Positions 12,140 to 22,012 of a DNA stretch of 64,000 bases are shown one piece after another. This DNA comes from Nymphalis io (lineage: Eukaryota; Arthropoda; Insecta; Lepidoptera; Nymphalidae). A program made the translations under genes and the position numbers. The notes under the pieces were generated by a model. It saw only the letters and a list, made by a program, of their open reading frames with translations. It searched no databases and had not been told where the DNA came from. The stretch lies in assembly GCF_905147045.1 (NCBI RefSeq), contig NC_065897.1:6959001-7023000 (forward strand), written 5' to 3'. Positions within the stretch are counted from its first letter, which is position 1. Each line of letters opens with the position of its first letter.

Positions 12140-12425
12140 CCCGTGACGTGAATCTGTGTGACGACGAGGAGCCTGAAATATAACCCATTGTTCTATGTTA
12201 TCGAATGCCTTTTCGTGATCTACCAACGATATAGCCAAAGGCTGGTATGACGGTGACATTTTTCCATCAGCTACTTTACCGTGTGATTTAGGTAATGGTC
12301 GGACTCATTAAACTTGTAGTTCAACATATCGATTATTATTCACTTTCGCAATTAATTTGCATTGATCTTAGCAGAACCACTTTCACAGATCCTGATATTT
12401 TAGGAAATAGGTCTGTAGGGTGGTA
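12140..12425 (-). pseudogene. RTE-clade LINE reverse transcriptase fragment
   Basis: On the minus strand one frame reads PLAISLVDHEKAFDNIEQW, which matches the RT palm motif of RTE elements (L.F.DYEKAFDS.E.W), including the first catalytic aspartate. Upstream pieces resemble YRPIS and further RT sequence but are broken by stops. No terminal features remain. It lies opposite in direction to the RTE 3' end at 12566-13090. Confidence 0.65.
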
Positions 12426-12565
12426 AACATTAAGCTATTAAGCTTAAAAAAAATGCTATAAATTTATTAATCATTTTATATTTGCGCATTATACTTCAAA
12501 ATGTATTAGAAAAAGCGTTATAATTATATCTAATAAGGACCTATCGTATCAATCGTATTTAATCT

Positions 12566-13090
12566 AGTGTAACGATGTCGGGAAGCTACACGATATCTTC
12601 TCATCCCAAATAGCGCAGTGTCTCAAGTCGAAAGTCTTCGACCAGTGTGTGTTGCCAGTGATGACTCATGGATCAGAGACGTAGTCGCTCACAATGGACC
12701 TCATAAGAAGGCTCAAGGTCACTCGAAGGGCAATGGAGAGGGCTATGCTCGGAGTTTCTCTGCGAGATCGAATCAGAAATAATGAAATCCGCAGGCGAAC
12801 CAAAGTAACCGACATAGCCCGAAGAAATGCTAAATTGAAGTGGCAGTGGGCGGGGCACATTGCTCGCAGAACCGACGGCCGCTGGAGCAGAAAGGTTCTC
12901 GAGTGGCGACCACGAACCGGAAGACGCAGCGTGGGCAGGCCCCCTACAAGGTGGACCGACGACTTAGAACGAGTCGCGGGAAGCCGTTGGATGTGGGCAG
13001 CGCAAGATCGGCCAACGTGGAAATCCTTGGGGGAGGCCTTTGTCCAGCAGTGGACGTCTTTCGCCTGATATAATGATGATGATGATGAAC
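12566..13090 (+). pseudogene. RTE-clade LINE 3' end
   Basis: The plus strand encodes the C-terminus of an RTE-type ORF. It begins near QIAQCLKSKVFDQCVLPVMT, hits one stop at about 12682, then runs intact for 124 codons with NAKLKWQWAGHIARR, VLEWRPRTGRRSVGRPPTRW and AGSRWMWAAQDRPTW to a natural end at WTSFA. It is followed by a short TGATGA-type microsatellite tail (13070-13090), as RTE elements of Lepidoptera often have. The copy is 5'-truncated and lacks the endonuclease and RT domains. Confidence 0.82.
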
Positions 13091-14505
13091 GATGTCACCG
13101 GTCTTTAGGTTTCATTGCACAACACAGCACTGGATTTGCTCTAAGTAAAGGTTATATTTGCACGTCGAACTCAGTGCAATATTGAATCAAAGACAAAATT
13201 ACTTGAAAAATTTTTTTTAACTTACAGTTTTTAAAAAAGGAATTTTATTTATGCTGTAGTCTAAATAGAATAGAAAAGAAAATCAATAGAATTCAACGGT
13301 CTAATGTGTGTATGTGTGTAATATGTGTGATGAATGTGTATATCTGATGTAATTGGTATTTGTGTATGTGTTGGTGGGTGTTCAATAAACTGACTATCAC
13401 TGAATAATACATAAATCAATATAACAACAAAATAATCTAGTATGTACAAATAAAATAATTTTGTAAGCGTAAATAGTTGTAAATTAAATGCGTACGCTTC
13501 GTTTACAGGATTTTGATCAGGTGCAATTTTTAATATAAAAATATTTTGCATACAAAAATAAATTTTGCATTACATGTCTGAAATATGCATCATAAATGAA
13601 ATTATTATTTTCTTGTTTTTAAAAGTTACTTGAAGTGAATTAACATATATTAATGTATCGACAAAGGTCCGTTTTTATTAAGTACAGTATCTTATTCTAG
13701 CACGTTAATCAACTGCGGGTAGTTTGTTAATGACTTCTCCTCTTAACACTATTTAAACGTGATACCTGATCGGTTTCGAAGTGGTTAAGATCTATGTGTA
13801 TACATGTTGTATCTTTGTATACTTTGTCAGCTCGGTTCAAAATATTTTTATAACTACTAAAAATGAATAAGCATTACTATTGTAATTCAATTTAGGCAAT
13901 TCATTAGTGGTTACTTTATCCTATTTCATTTCTATATTTTGGAAATTACACATAAACACTTTAATGTTTAACTGTAGTAGACTCGTTGGTGATATTGACC
14001 ACAAATTATTATAATTCATTGGATTGATGTAAGCTTAGTAAATTGTTCATCTTTCTAAATTATTAATGTAAGAAAATTATCTTTGCACCACTTTTGTACA
14101 CTAGGGCACTATGAGTTAAGCAGTCTTATTCATTCGTGGCCACCAAAGTGCTTTGCTCCAAGATAGACCTATAGTCTCAATAATATTTGTCAAAAAATAC
14201 TTATATTATTTTGTAATATTGATAATAATGAATGCTGTGTCTATTATGAAATCAATTTAATTTACGCAACCATACCGAAATTATAAGAACCATTCAATTT
14301 TATTACATTTGGTTTCATGTTATGAATAATAAGAGTGTGAACCTTTCTACTAATCAGGTAGATTTAAAATTTATTTTAATTATTATCTTTGCAAAACCTT
14401 AATTATCATAATACAAGTGCCACTGCTCATATCGCTATATAATAATATAAATCACAATAAATTACAAGTAGGTATAATGTAAATAAGTTAATATCGTTGC
14501 CTTAT
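13091..14505. other. AT-rich stretch with a GT-rich microsatellite-like part
   Basis: Positions 13300-13380 are rich in GTGTATGTG-type repeats. Nothing else could be recognised. Confidence 0.5.
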
Positions 14506-14520
14506 GTGTATTTTCAAGTT

Positions 14521-15152
14521 TGGAAGGGAACCAACCGCAATTTTCCATGCTTGCGGAGCGCAGGAGGACACAGCGACACATACTTTACAAGTGTGCCCTG
14601 CATGGGAGAAATCGAGACGCCACTTGATTGCAGCTGTAGGAGAAGATTTATCGCTACCAGCTGTGGTTAAGTCCATGCTAGAGAGCGAAAAGTCCTGGAA
14701 GGCGATGATAACCTTTTGTGATGGTGTCATGAAGCAAAAGGAGGCGGCGGAGAGAGAAAGGGAGAAAGATGCACTCGCATACCCGATGCGCCGAAGGAGA
14801 ACAGGGTACAGACGGCATCGCAACGCCAACTATTTACCTCCATGAAGAGAACCTCCGGGCAATGAAAAGGGGGAGTTCATTGCTCAAAGTATAGGGTCCC
14901 CCAGGTCGAGAAATATGTGAGCATAATCGGCACATCCCAATAGGGGTATTTAACATCGAAGGGTTCGACAAAAAGAATAGCCACAGGTGGAGGCGCGGAA
15001 GAATGCGCAAGCGTACCCGAAACTTCACCAAGTGTGGATCGCTGGAACCGTGGTGGTTTTAGTCGGTAAGAGTCCGACATAACCCTCCTTGTATCATCAG
15101 ATATGGAGGGTGTCCATGAGGATTTCCCCATGAAAAAAAAAAAGAAAAAGAG
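14521..15152 (+). mobile_element. R1-clade LINE, 5'-truncated insertion with 15-bp target-site duplication
   Basis: The insertion is flanked by the same 15 bases, GTGTATTTTCAAGTT, at 14506-14520 and 15153-15167, so its limits are clear. It carries the ORF2 C-terminus of an R1-clade LINE: HACGAQEDTATHTLQVCPAW (zinc-knuckle region, with the expected first Cys replaced by Phe), then SWKAMITFCDGVMKQKEAAE, to a stop at about 14843. A 3' UTR of about 300 bp follows and ends in an A-rich tail (15132-15150). The apparent upstream Met at 14504 lies in the flanking target DNA and is not part of the protein. R1 proper inserts in rDNA; this copy is elsewhere, as other R1-clade families do. Confidence 0.87.
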
Positions 15153-15167
15153 GTGTATTTTCAAGTT

Positions 15168-16858
15168 AGAAGCGACTTGTTAAATGGCGCAGTTATCACT
15201 GCAAAAGGTGTATTTGATATAGCTTGAAGCTTAACAGATTAGATCGCCGGTTCCAGCGAATTGTAATAGGGGATAGTGATATTGGCTTGTTTCGAAAACA
15301 CGCCGAGACAAATTGGATTGACCATGTAGTGGATAGTAAAAGAATTTTACGCAAGGTTATTTAAGCAATAAAAAAATTCAAACGAATAATGAAATTTCAA
15401 ATTTTTTGATGTTCTATTGTATACACATTCAGAAATTTAACGTAAAAATGAATCATTGTCAGTGGAACTCAAATATCAGTTATCAATTTGTATCAAACAT
15501 TCACACACAATTCACAAAAAAAGGATGTTTTTTATTGACATTCAATTATAATTAATCTGAGTGACTGCTTAAGAAACCCATTATTCTTAAAAAAAAAAAC
15601 AAAATTCTATTAACAATTAGAAATGTAATATTATATGTATTACTATAAAACATTTATTATTCAAGTGGTGTGTCAAATCAATAACATAAATGAAAAAAAC
15701 TTAAACAGTTTACAAATTAAAAGGTCTATGGGTAAAAGTTGCCATAGTTATAGGTAACCACGACATGCAAAAATGGCTGAGCATCTAAAATAATAATGAA
15801 TGAAAATAAACATAAATTATTTTAATTAAAAAATGAAATATATGTGATATTAATATTACTAGAAACTATACAACATCAAAATAAAGACAAATTTTAAAAC
15901 AGAGATCAGTTGTTATGAGCCAACAACGTACACCTTCAATTAAATTATTTACATAAGTCTTAAGTTTTGCAAGCTTATTTGAAAATATATTAAAACCACG
16001 TTGATATATAAAATCATTATTTTTCCTCTTACAAACCACCCACCCACGGTCTATCCTTTTTTATTTTTACAGATATCTAGTTTTTTATAACGTATAAATT
16101 TAAAATTTGTCCTTTACACCTAATTTGATACGTTTAAAATAAAAAATGATATTAAGCGGCTCTTACAAAATTTAACGTGCTAAGAAGAAAGGATAATCTT
16201 AAAAAGAGATTTACTTTTTGGTGTTACCAATTTCAAAAAAAGGATAACAACTTTATGAACATTTTATAAAAGTTGCCTGTTAAGAAAAAAATAGATAACT
16301 CTAAAATGGAATTCGGTTTAGCGTAAATGGACTTAAATCGCTTTTCGTTATTACTTTAATTTTATCTTCAAAAGGATTTGACTTTACGCCTCAAATTGTT
16401 TAAAAAAATATGATAAAATATTTCATAACATAGAGGATTTCTTATAATTATAATTCTATCAACGATTGCATTGAGAAATGACTGAAATTTGTGGGGTTAT
16501 ATAGAAAGCAAGGAAACCCTACACATCTCCACATCTCTCCTCTATTTATGTTACAGCCACTTAAATTATTCTATAATAACATATGTTCTTATTAATACAT
16601 AATGATGTTGACATATGACATAGATGACAGAGATCCAACACAGATCTGAGAGATCAGACGCAAGACAAATGGTTATATATCATTATCCTACAGCTCCCGA
16701 TATTTTTACAGATCATTGTGAGTATATCTTAACATAATAACAAATATGAATTAATTATAAATTCCAAGTCCTGTAGGAAGGCATACACGAGAGCGGATGC
16801 ACAGCGCATTGCACAGATTGGTCATGACCTTATTTCGCATCCTAGGGGCTCCCGTAGC
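15168..16858. other. AT-rich intron sequence
   Basis: No gene or known repeat could be recognised. Frame pieces at about 15225-15350 look weakly protein-like but could not be assigned. Confidence 0.5.
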
Positions 16859-17160
16859 TTTTTTTTTTTTTTTTTTTTTATAGAATAGGAAGGTGGACGA
16901 GCATATGGGCCACCTGATGGTAAGTGGTTACCAAACGCCCTTAGACATTGGCATTGTAAGAAATGTCAACCATCGCTTATAGCCAATGCGCCACCAACCT
17001 TGGAAACTAAGATTTTATGTCCCTTGTGCCTGTAATTACACTGGCTCACTCACCCTTCAAGCCGGAACACAACAATATCAAGTATTGCTGTTTTGCGGTA
17101 GAATATCTGATCAGTGGGTGGTACCTACCCAGACGAGCTTGCACAAAGCCCTACCACCAG
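16859..17160 (-). repeat. Repeat A, near full-length copy with poly(A)
   Basis: In the reverse orientation it starts with a T run (16859-16879) and GGTGGACGAGCATATGGGCC. It passes ACCTGATGGTAAGTGG and ends with GAGCTTGCACAAAGCCCTAC. It abuts the LINE that begins at 17157. Open frames across this junction, such as one starting at 17114, are chimeric and not real gene starts. Confidence 0.8.
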
Positions 17161-18825
17161 CTTCTGGCGTCTGACCAAGTCTGTGCAAAACAATTGCTGC
17201 CAACCTTCGCTGCCACCGCTCAGAAATCCGGACGGATCGCTAGCTCACAGTCCGCAGGAGAAAGCCGACCTCCTGGCTAAACTCTTTGCCGACAACTCTG
17301 TGATCGATGATTGTAGTGCGCAGCCACCAACAATACCTTCATGTGGCCACACGATGCCTGACATCAAAATCAGGCAACGTGATGTGCGTGCGGAGCTGCA
17401 ATCACTTGATATACGGAAAGCTAGCGGTCCTGATGGAATAACAGCCATTGTGCTGAAGAAGTGCGCGGCGGAGCTGTCTCCTGTGTTAACGCGCCTGTTC
17501 CAACTTTCTCTCTCTTCGGGATGTGTGCCGGAGGCTTGGAGAAGAGCTAATGTGCAAGCGGTTCCCAAAAAAGGGGATCGGTCTGACCCGGCAAATTATC
17601 GACCAATAGCTATCACCTCAGTACTTTGTAAGGTGATGGAACGGATTCTAAACAACCAACTGATCCATTACCTAGAAGATCACTGTCTAATTAATGATCG
17701 TCAGTACGGGTTTCGACCAAAACGGTCCACAGGTGATCTTCTAGCGTACGTAACACACCTCTGGGGTGAAGCTATCGACAAGCATGGAGAATCGTTGGCT
17801 GTCAGCCTCGATATCTCCAAGGCTTTCGACAGGGTCTGGCACAGAAGTCTTCTCTCCAAGCTACCGGCATATGGTCTGCCTGCTCAGCTATGCACCTGGA
17901 TTGCCAGCTTCCTACACAAGCGTAGCCTTCGTGTTTTAGTAGATGGTTGCGCTTCACAATTCTATGTAGTAAATGCTGGGGTCCCCCAGGGATAATCTTG
18001 TTGAGTTTAATGCCAAGAAAACACAGGTATGCGCTCTCACAGCGAAAAAGTCACCATTTTACCCTCATCCCTCCCTCTGTGGCACACCGCTGATGATACA
18101 AAGCAAAATCGCCATGCTGGGGATGGACGTTCGCTGCGACCTTAGTCCAAGGGATTACATCGAGGCTATTATAAAAACAGCTTCACGGAAACTCGGAGTT
18201 CTGAACAAGGTGCGGCGTTTTTTCACGCCACAACAACTGTGCTAACTGTTATACAAAACACAGGTACGGTCTTGCGTTGAATATTGCTCGCACCTTTGGG
18301 ATGGCTCCGCTAAGTACCTACTGGAGGCCTTGGACCGGTTGCAGCGACGGGCAGTACGCATTATTGGCGACGTAAAGGTCACAAACACCCTTGAACCTTT
18401 ACAATTGCGTCGCGAGATAGCAGCACTGAGCGCTTTCTATCGACTGTATCACGGCGAGTGCTCTGAGGAATTATTCTCTCTAATTCCTGCTTCCCCCTTC
18501 CTTCTTAAGTCCACGCGAGCTGGTTCTCGATGTCACCGCCTAACTGTGACATCAATTCCATCGCGCACAAAGAGATTTGGCAACTCCTTTCTTTGTCGCA
18601 CTACCAAAAAATGGAATTCCTTACCAGCTCACGTGTTCCCCTCCTCTTACAACCCGGGTTCCTTCAAACGAGGCGTGAAGAGGCATCTTGCGGGCCGGCA
18701 AGGTGGTGACGGCTAGTACAGAACATTCTTCCCGACTGTACTGGCCGTCGTCGCGTTTGGACTTTACTACCACTTACCATCAGGTGGAGTAGAGTCATTT
18801 GCCATCCCGGACATATAAAGAAATA
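17157..18825 (+). pseudogene. Jockey/CR1-group LINE ORF2, reverse transcriptase with internal deletion
   Basis: This is the longest LINE in the window. The first frame (to 17995) covers the RT fingers and part of the palm: KASGPDGI (from 17417), DPANYRPIAITSVLCKVMER, YGFRPKRST, VSLDISKAFDRVWH and NAGVPQG. At about 17993 it jumps to NLVEFNAKKTQVCA in another frame, so the segment with the catalytic YADD is deleted. The C-terminal domain continues with QLRREIAALSAFYRLYHGEC, then WNSLPAHVFPSSYNPGSF and RGVKRHLAGRQ. A stop at 18242 and frame changes add to the decay. The 3' UTR carries ACCACTTACCATCAGGTGG (18768-18787), shared with repeat A. The endonuclease domain is missing. The element is dead and 5'-truncated at the junction with repeat A. 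Confidence 0.87.
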
Positions 18826-18904
18826 TACCAATGAAAATGAAATCAATACACATTTTTTAAATATATGACTTACATATAATTGTATGTCAGTAAAAAAATG
18901 TATT

Positions 18905-19090
18905 ATATAATATCCTCCAGACGGATTTCGAGATTAGCCAACTGCGCAGGAGATATTATAGAGCACAAGTGTGTGAGCAACCACAGGTTCACTCTCTATT
19001 CCTTAGCTCTCATAATCCGATAGGACGGCAATCCGACACGACAGGAAAAAGTTCAGGCGCAACAGCTTTACCTGTTTTCCGAGGTTTTTT
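18905..19090 (-). mobile_element. tRNA-derived SINE (family 2), partial
   Basis: Minus-strand copy with ATATCCTCCAGACGG at its 3' end, AGCACAAGTGTGTGAGC in the middle and CAATCCGACACGACAGG further on. The tRNA-like head is missing, and a T-rich hairpin (19108-19142) takes its place. Confidence 0.7.
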
Positions 19091-19107
19091 TTTGTGTACA
19101 CTCTTAT

Positions 19108-19142
19108 TTTTTTTGTGTACACTCCAAGTGTACACAAAAAAA
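19108..19142. repeat. 16-bp-arm hairpin with 3-nt loop
   Basis: Arms 19108-19123 and 19127-19142 (TTTGTGTACACT-type) pair perfectly around CCA. A direct copy of the left arm lies at 19088-19102. Confidence 0.85.
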
Positions 19143-19960
19143 GTTAAATATACATATTTTACGGTCATATACTTTTTTTGAAAAAAAGATAAAAGTGTCG
19201 CACTGAAAACTAAATAAACAATATGGAAACTAAATATATTATTATGAAAGACAAATACCAATTTGATTGTCATCCACAAAGATTTCACTCGATATCTATT
19301 CTTAAATTTGATATTCATTATAATAAGTAATCTGAATAATTGAAAGAAACGAACAAAATCTTTATTGTAATAAGAAATATAAAATCGCAGAAAACTTACA
19401 TACGTTACTTAGTTATATCTTAGAATCCGAAAATAAGTTACAGTTTTACAACAAACGCCTTTCGATAAAGCTTCTTATTACTTGAACAAATAGTTTTTTT
19501 GCCGAGTCAAGTGTTTTTTATCGTTCGTATTTGTAGTTAAAGCATTTTTTGTGGTCTTTTAATATTTCCTTAAAACAGATAAATAGTATTTGTTATAAAT
19601 AATACTTAGAGCTAATCGAAATGTTTTGTATTATTTGGATTTGATTTTTTTAGCAAAGCCGGAATATTAAGAACTCTATTACATTATTTTATTTACAATA
19701 ACGTATGCACGACATTATAGATTATTTTCATAGAAATAGTGACATCATTATACTAGAATTAAAGAAAAACTTATATATTACTTATAACACCAGTTTTGCG
19801 ACTCCGCAAAGTTACCCTTAATGAGACTTGGTAAATGATTATCAAACAAAATTCCAAACATATTTAACTATTGCCACTAAATTGATAACGTTGTTAATAT
19901 AAGTTGCTTCATTTTCTTTAATTAATTTTAGCAGTTCCCATTTTAATAAAATTACTTCCG
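19143..19960. other. AT-rich intron sequence
   Basis: No gene or known repeat could be recognised. Confidence 0.5.
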
Positions 19961-20136
19961 TAACAGCCTGTGAATGTCCTATTGCTGGGCTAAAGGCCTC
20001 CTCTCCTCTTTTTGAGGAGAAGGTTTGGAGCTTATTCCTCCACGCTGTTCCAATTCGGGTTGGTGGAATACACATATTAAGCACATAAAAATTCAGTTGT
20101 GCTTGTCGGGCTTGAACCCACGATCATCGGTTTCTC
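19961..20136 (-). mobile_element. Metulj-like SINE, internally shortened
   Basis: Minus-strand copy. The tail end starts AACAGCCTGTGAATGTCC at left and the B-box GGCTTGAACCCACG sits near 20109. About 100 bp of the usual body between these parts is missing. Confidence 0.75.
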
Positions 20137-21042
20137 AAATCTTATCTTAAATTACTTACTATTTAAATACTATTTAACCTGTGAGGGTTAAGCGTAAAGC
20201 TTTAGAAATGGGGACGACTCTAGACGTCAGGAAAGAAGCTACGACTTTTACATCACCAGGCGGCAAGTTAACCATTGCGCTATTAACGCTTCAATATTTG
20301 ACAACTCGTTTGTGAAAAACTAGGTATGAATAAAGCCAATCTTTTATGTTATAATATATATTATTAAAACGTAAAAAACCTAAAGGTTAATCAAAATTGT
20401 ATATTCAACCAACCGATCTTCCATCCAATTTTCATACGAAGCAATTTCAATACACAGGTAATTCAATACTCGGGTTAAGGGCAACATTTCGTGAATGAAG
20501 TGAGTTCAAATGAGAGCCATCGGTTCTAACATTACTTTTTGCAGGAAAGTAGGATACGAACAGAAGGTAGGGTATTCCTTTGGGACTGTGAATATGAATG
20601 TTTAATGATGCCCTAGGAAGGTCAAGAGCTTTACTACAAGAAAAGACAGTGAACAAGAACATATTACGAGCTCTCTAGTAATACTCAGTGGGTGACCCAT
20701 AACGGCCTTCTCTTCAACTTTGAAGAACTAATGCGCTGTAGTAGTTAAACAAGTTATCATAATTAGTCTTAAATAACAAGAGAGTACCCTAAAGTTTTTC
20801 AGAGGCGGTGTAGTCCAAAATATATGCAAGACGTCAAAAACTACGCCAAATAATAAAATAAAATAATAACTTAGCATCATGTTATATAAATAATATAAAT
20901 GGAACAAAATCTACGATCTCTATTTTCAATTTTAATTGGTTACTAGTTTTCGCCTGCATATTTGCATGTTAGGTGGAAATGGTCAGGTATATGGTAGAAA
21001 AATTTAACCATGTCCTTTAGCAATATAACAAATAAATGTTAC
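20137..21042. other. Intron sequence next to the large TMTC exon
   Basis: No recognised repeat. The stretch 20450-20760 is less AT-rich and may be an old unidentified repeat. Confidence 0.5.
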
Positions 21043-22012
21043 CTTTCGGTGGGTTGATGAGTAGAGCACTTCTGAATAAACTTTCTTCATCACGCCAATC
21101 CAAATTTCTTCGTAAAGTTTTTCCGCTCATAACAAGTAACGTGATTAATAGTGTAATCATGAATATACGACTGCGCATTTCATATCGGCGCCAATTTCTC
21201 GTCAATGTACCCGCACCCAAGCCGAGCAATAAGCAAAAACCAACGCTGGGTATATACAACACCCGCTCTGCAACTACGAAGCCGACGTAAAAGAGAATAT
21301 TACTGGCTGGCACGAACGGTAGCACCATAAACGCCGTAAATAATAACATCGCAACTTGAGGACTACGGTACACATACTTCATCGTGTTATGCGGCTTAGA
21401 TTTTCCTTGGGCTACTGGGCAAACGCAAGTGGAAAGATGCATCATTGTATTGTTATTGTTAATAGCTCGACACACGTTCGTATGGTCTTCGTTAAGTGTG
21501 TGCTTACAGCCATTACACGGGCACACGAATCTTTTAGACGATGCGTTTTCTTTGTGTAGTATTATACTTTTTCTTTCACTGCAGTCCTGTCTTCTGTTGT
21601 AATGTTTACAATTGTAGTTCCATTTTTGTTTTATTTTATTACTTTGTTTCTTATAAAATTTCTCTTTTATTTCCTGCTGTAGTCTTAATTCCTGTGATAA
21701 AGCTTTCCATGTTACTTTTGATATTATTGCATAGAAAACTAACGAGTAAAGGTTTCTTATATCGAATATAGTTGTTATTCGAGGAATGGAGTCCATAGAC
21801 CAATCGAAGCTCAGTTGGAAGGGATAGATTAGGAGGAAGAAGTTAAAAACTGGGAGGTAGGTAAAGGTATAAAATCTAGTTAGTAAAGATGGGTCTCTAG
21901 AAGTAGGATTATCAGCCGAAGCGAAAGCGGAAGGCGCGCCAGCGAGTCGCAGGCGCCAGTAGAGTAGCACAAATCCCCCAGTGCTTAAGGCGCAGACACT
22001 TCTCCATCGATA
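21043..22012 (-). CDS. TMTC2: TMTC2-like protein, internal exon with DUF1736 and membrane segments
   Basis: This is a 970-nt internal exon of a transmembrane and TPR protein of the TMTC family. Family members are ER membrane O-mannosyltransferases that act on cadherins; that role is known for the family and not visible here. The exon encodes 323 codons plus one base. Visible in exon residue numbers: ADNP (33-36), LSFDWSMD near 67-74, hydrophobic segments at about 52-64, 89-100, 220-234, 239-268 and 283-295, the signature VVAERVLYIPS (246-256), DWRDEESLFRS (305-315) and NPPK at the end. The acceptor TTTCAG lies just upstream of 22012 and the donor GTAACA follows 21043. The reading frame is open upstream into the intron, but the alignment starts at the acceptor. 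A Cys/His-rich linker (about 103-214) separates DUF1736 from the later membrane segments. The phase-1 end joins exactly to 9267. TMTC2 is preferred over TMTC1, 3 and 4 because of SFDWSMD and the following TPR sequence. Confidence 0.87.

Larger units (their letters stand above)
9268..21042 (-). other. TMTC2-like intron, 11.8 kb
   Basis: Intron defined by the donor GTAACA at 21042 and the acceptor CTTTCAG ending at 9268, both read on the minus strand. It contains LINE fragments of several clades and SINEs in both orientations, listed separately. The phase-1 join is exact across it. Confidence 0.85.

Noticed and set aside
12666..12860. Minus-strand frames over the RTE 3' end
   Set aside because: They are shadows of the plus-strand RTE coding sequence, which carries the recognisable motifs.
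13300..13400. GT-rich tract as a regulatory element
   Set aside because: It is an imperfect microsatellite with no other signal.
17114..17160. Met start of the 293-codon frame over the LINE
   Set aside because: The first 15 or so codons come from repeat A in antisense. The protein similarity begins at about 17157.
21036..21771. Plus-strand frames opposite the TMTC exon
   Set aside because: They are shadows of the minus-strand coding sequence, which has splice sites and conserved motifs.
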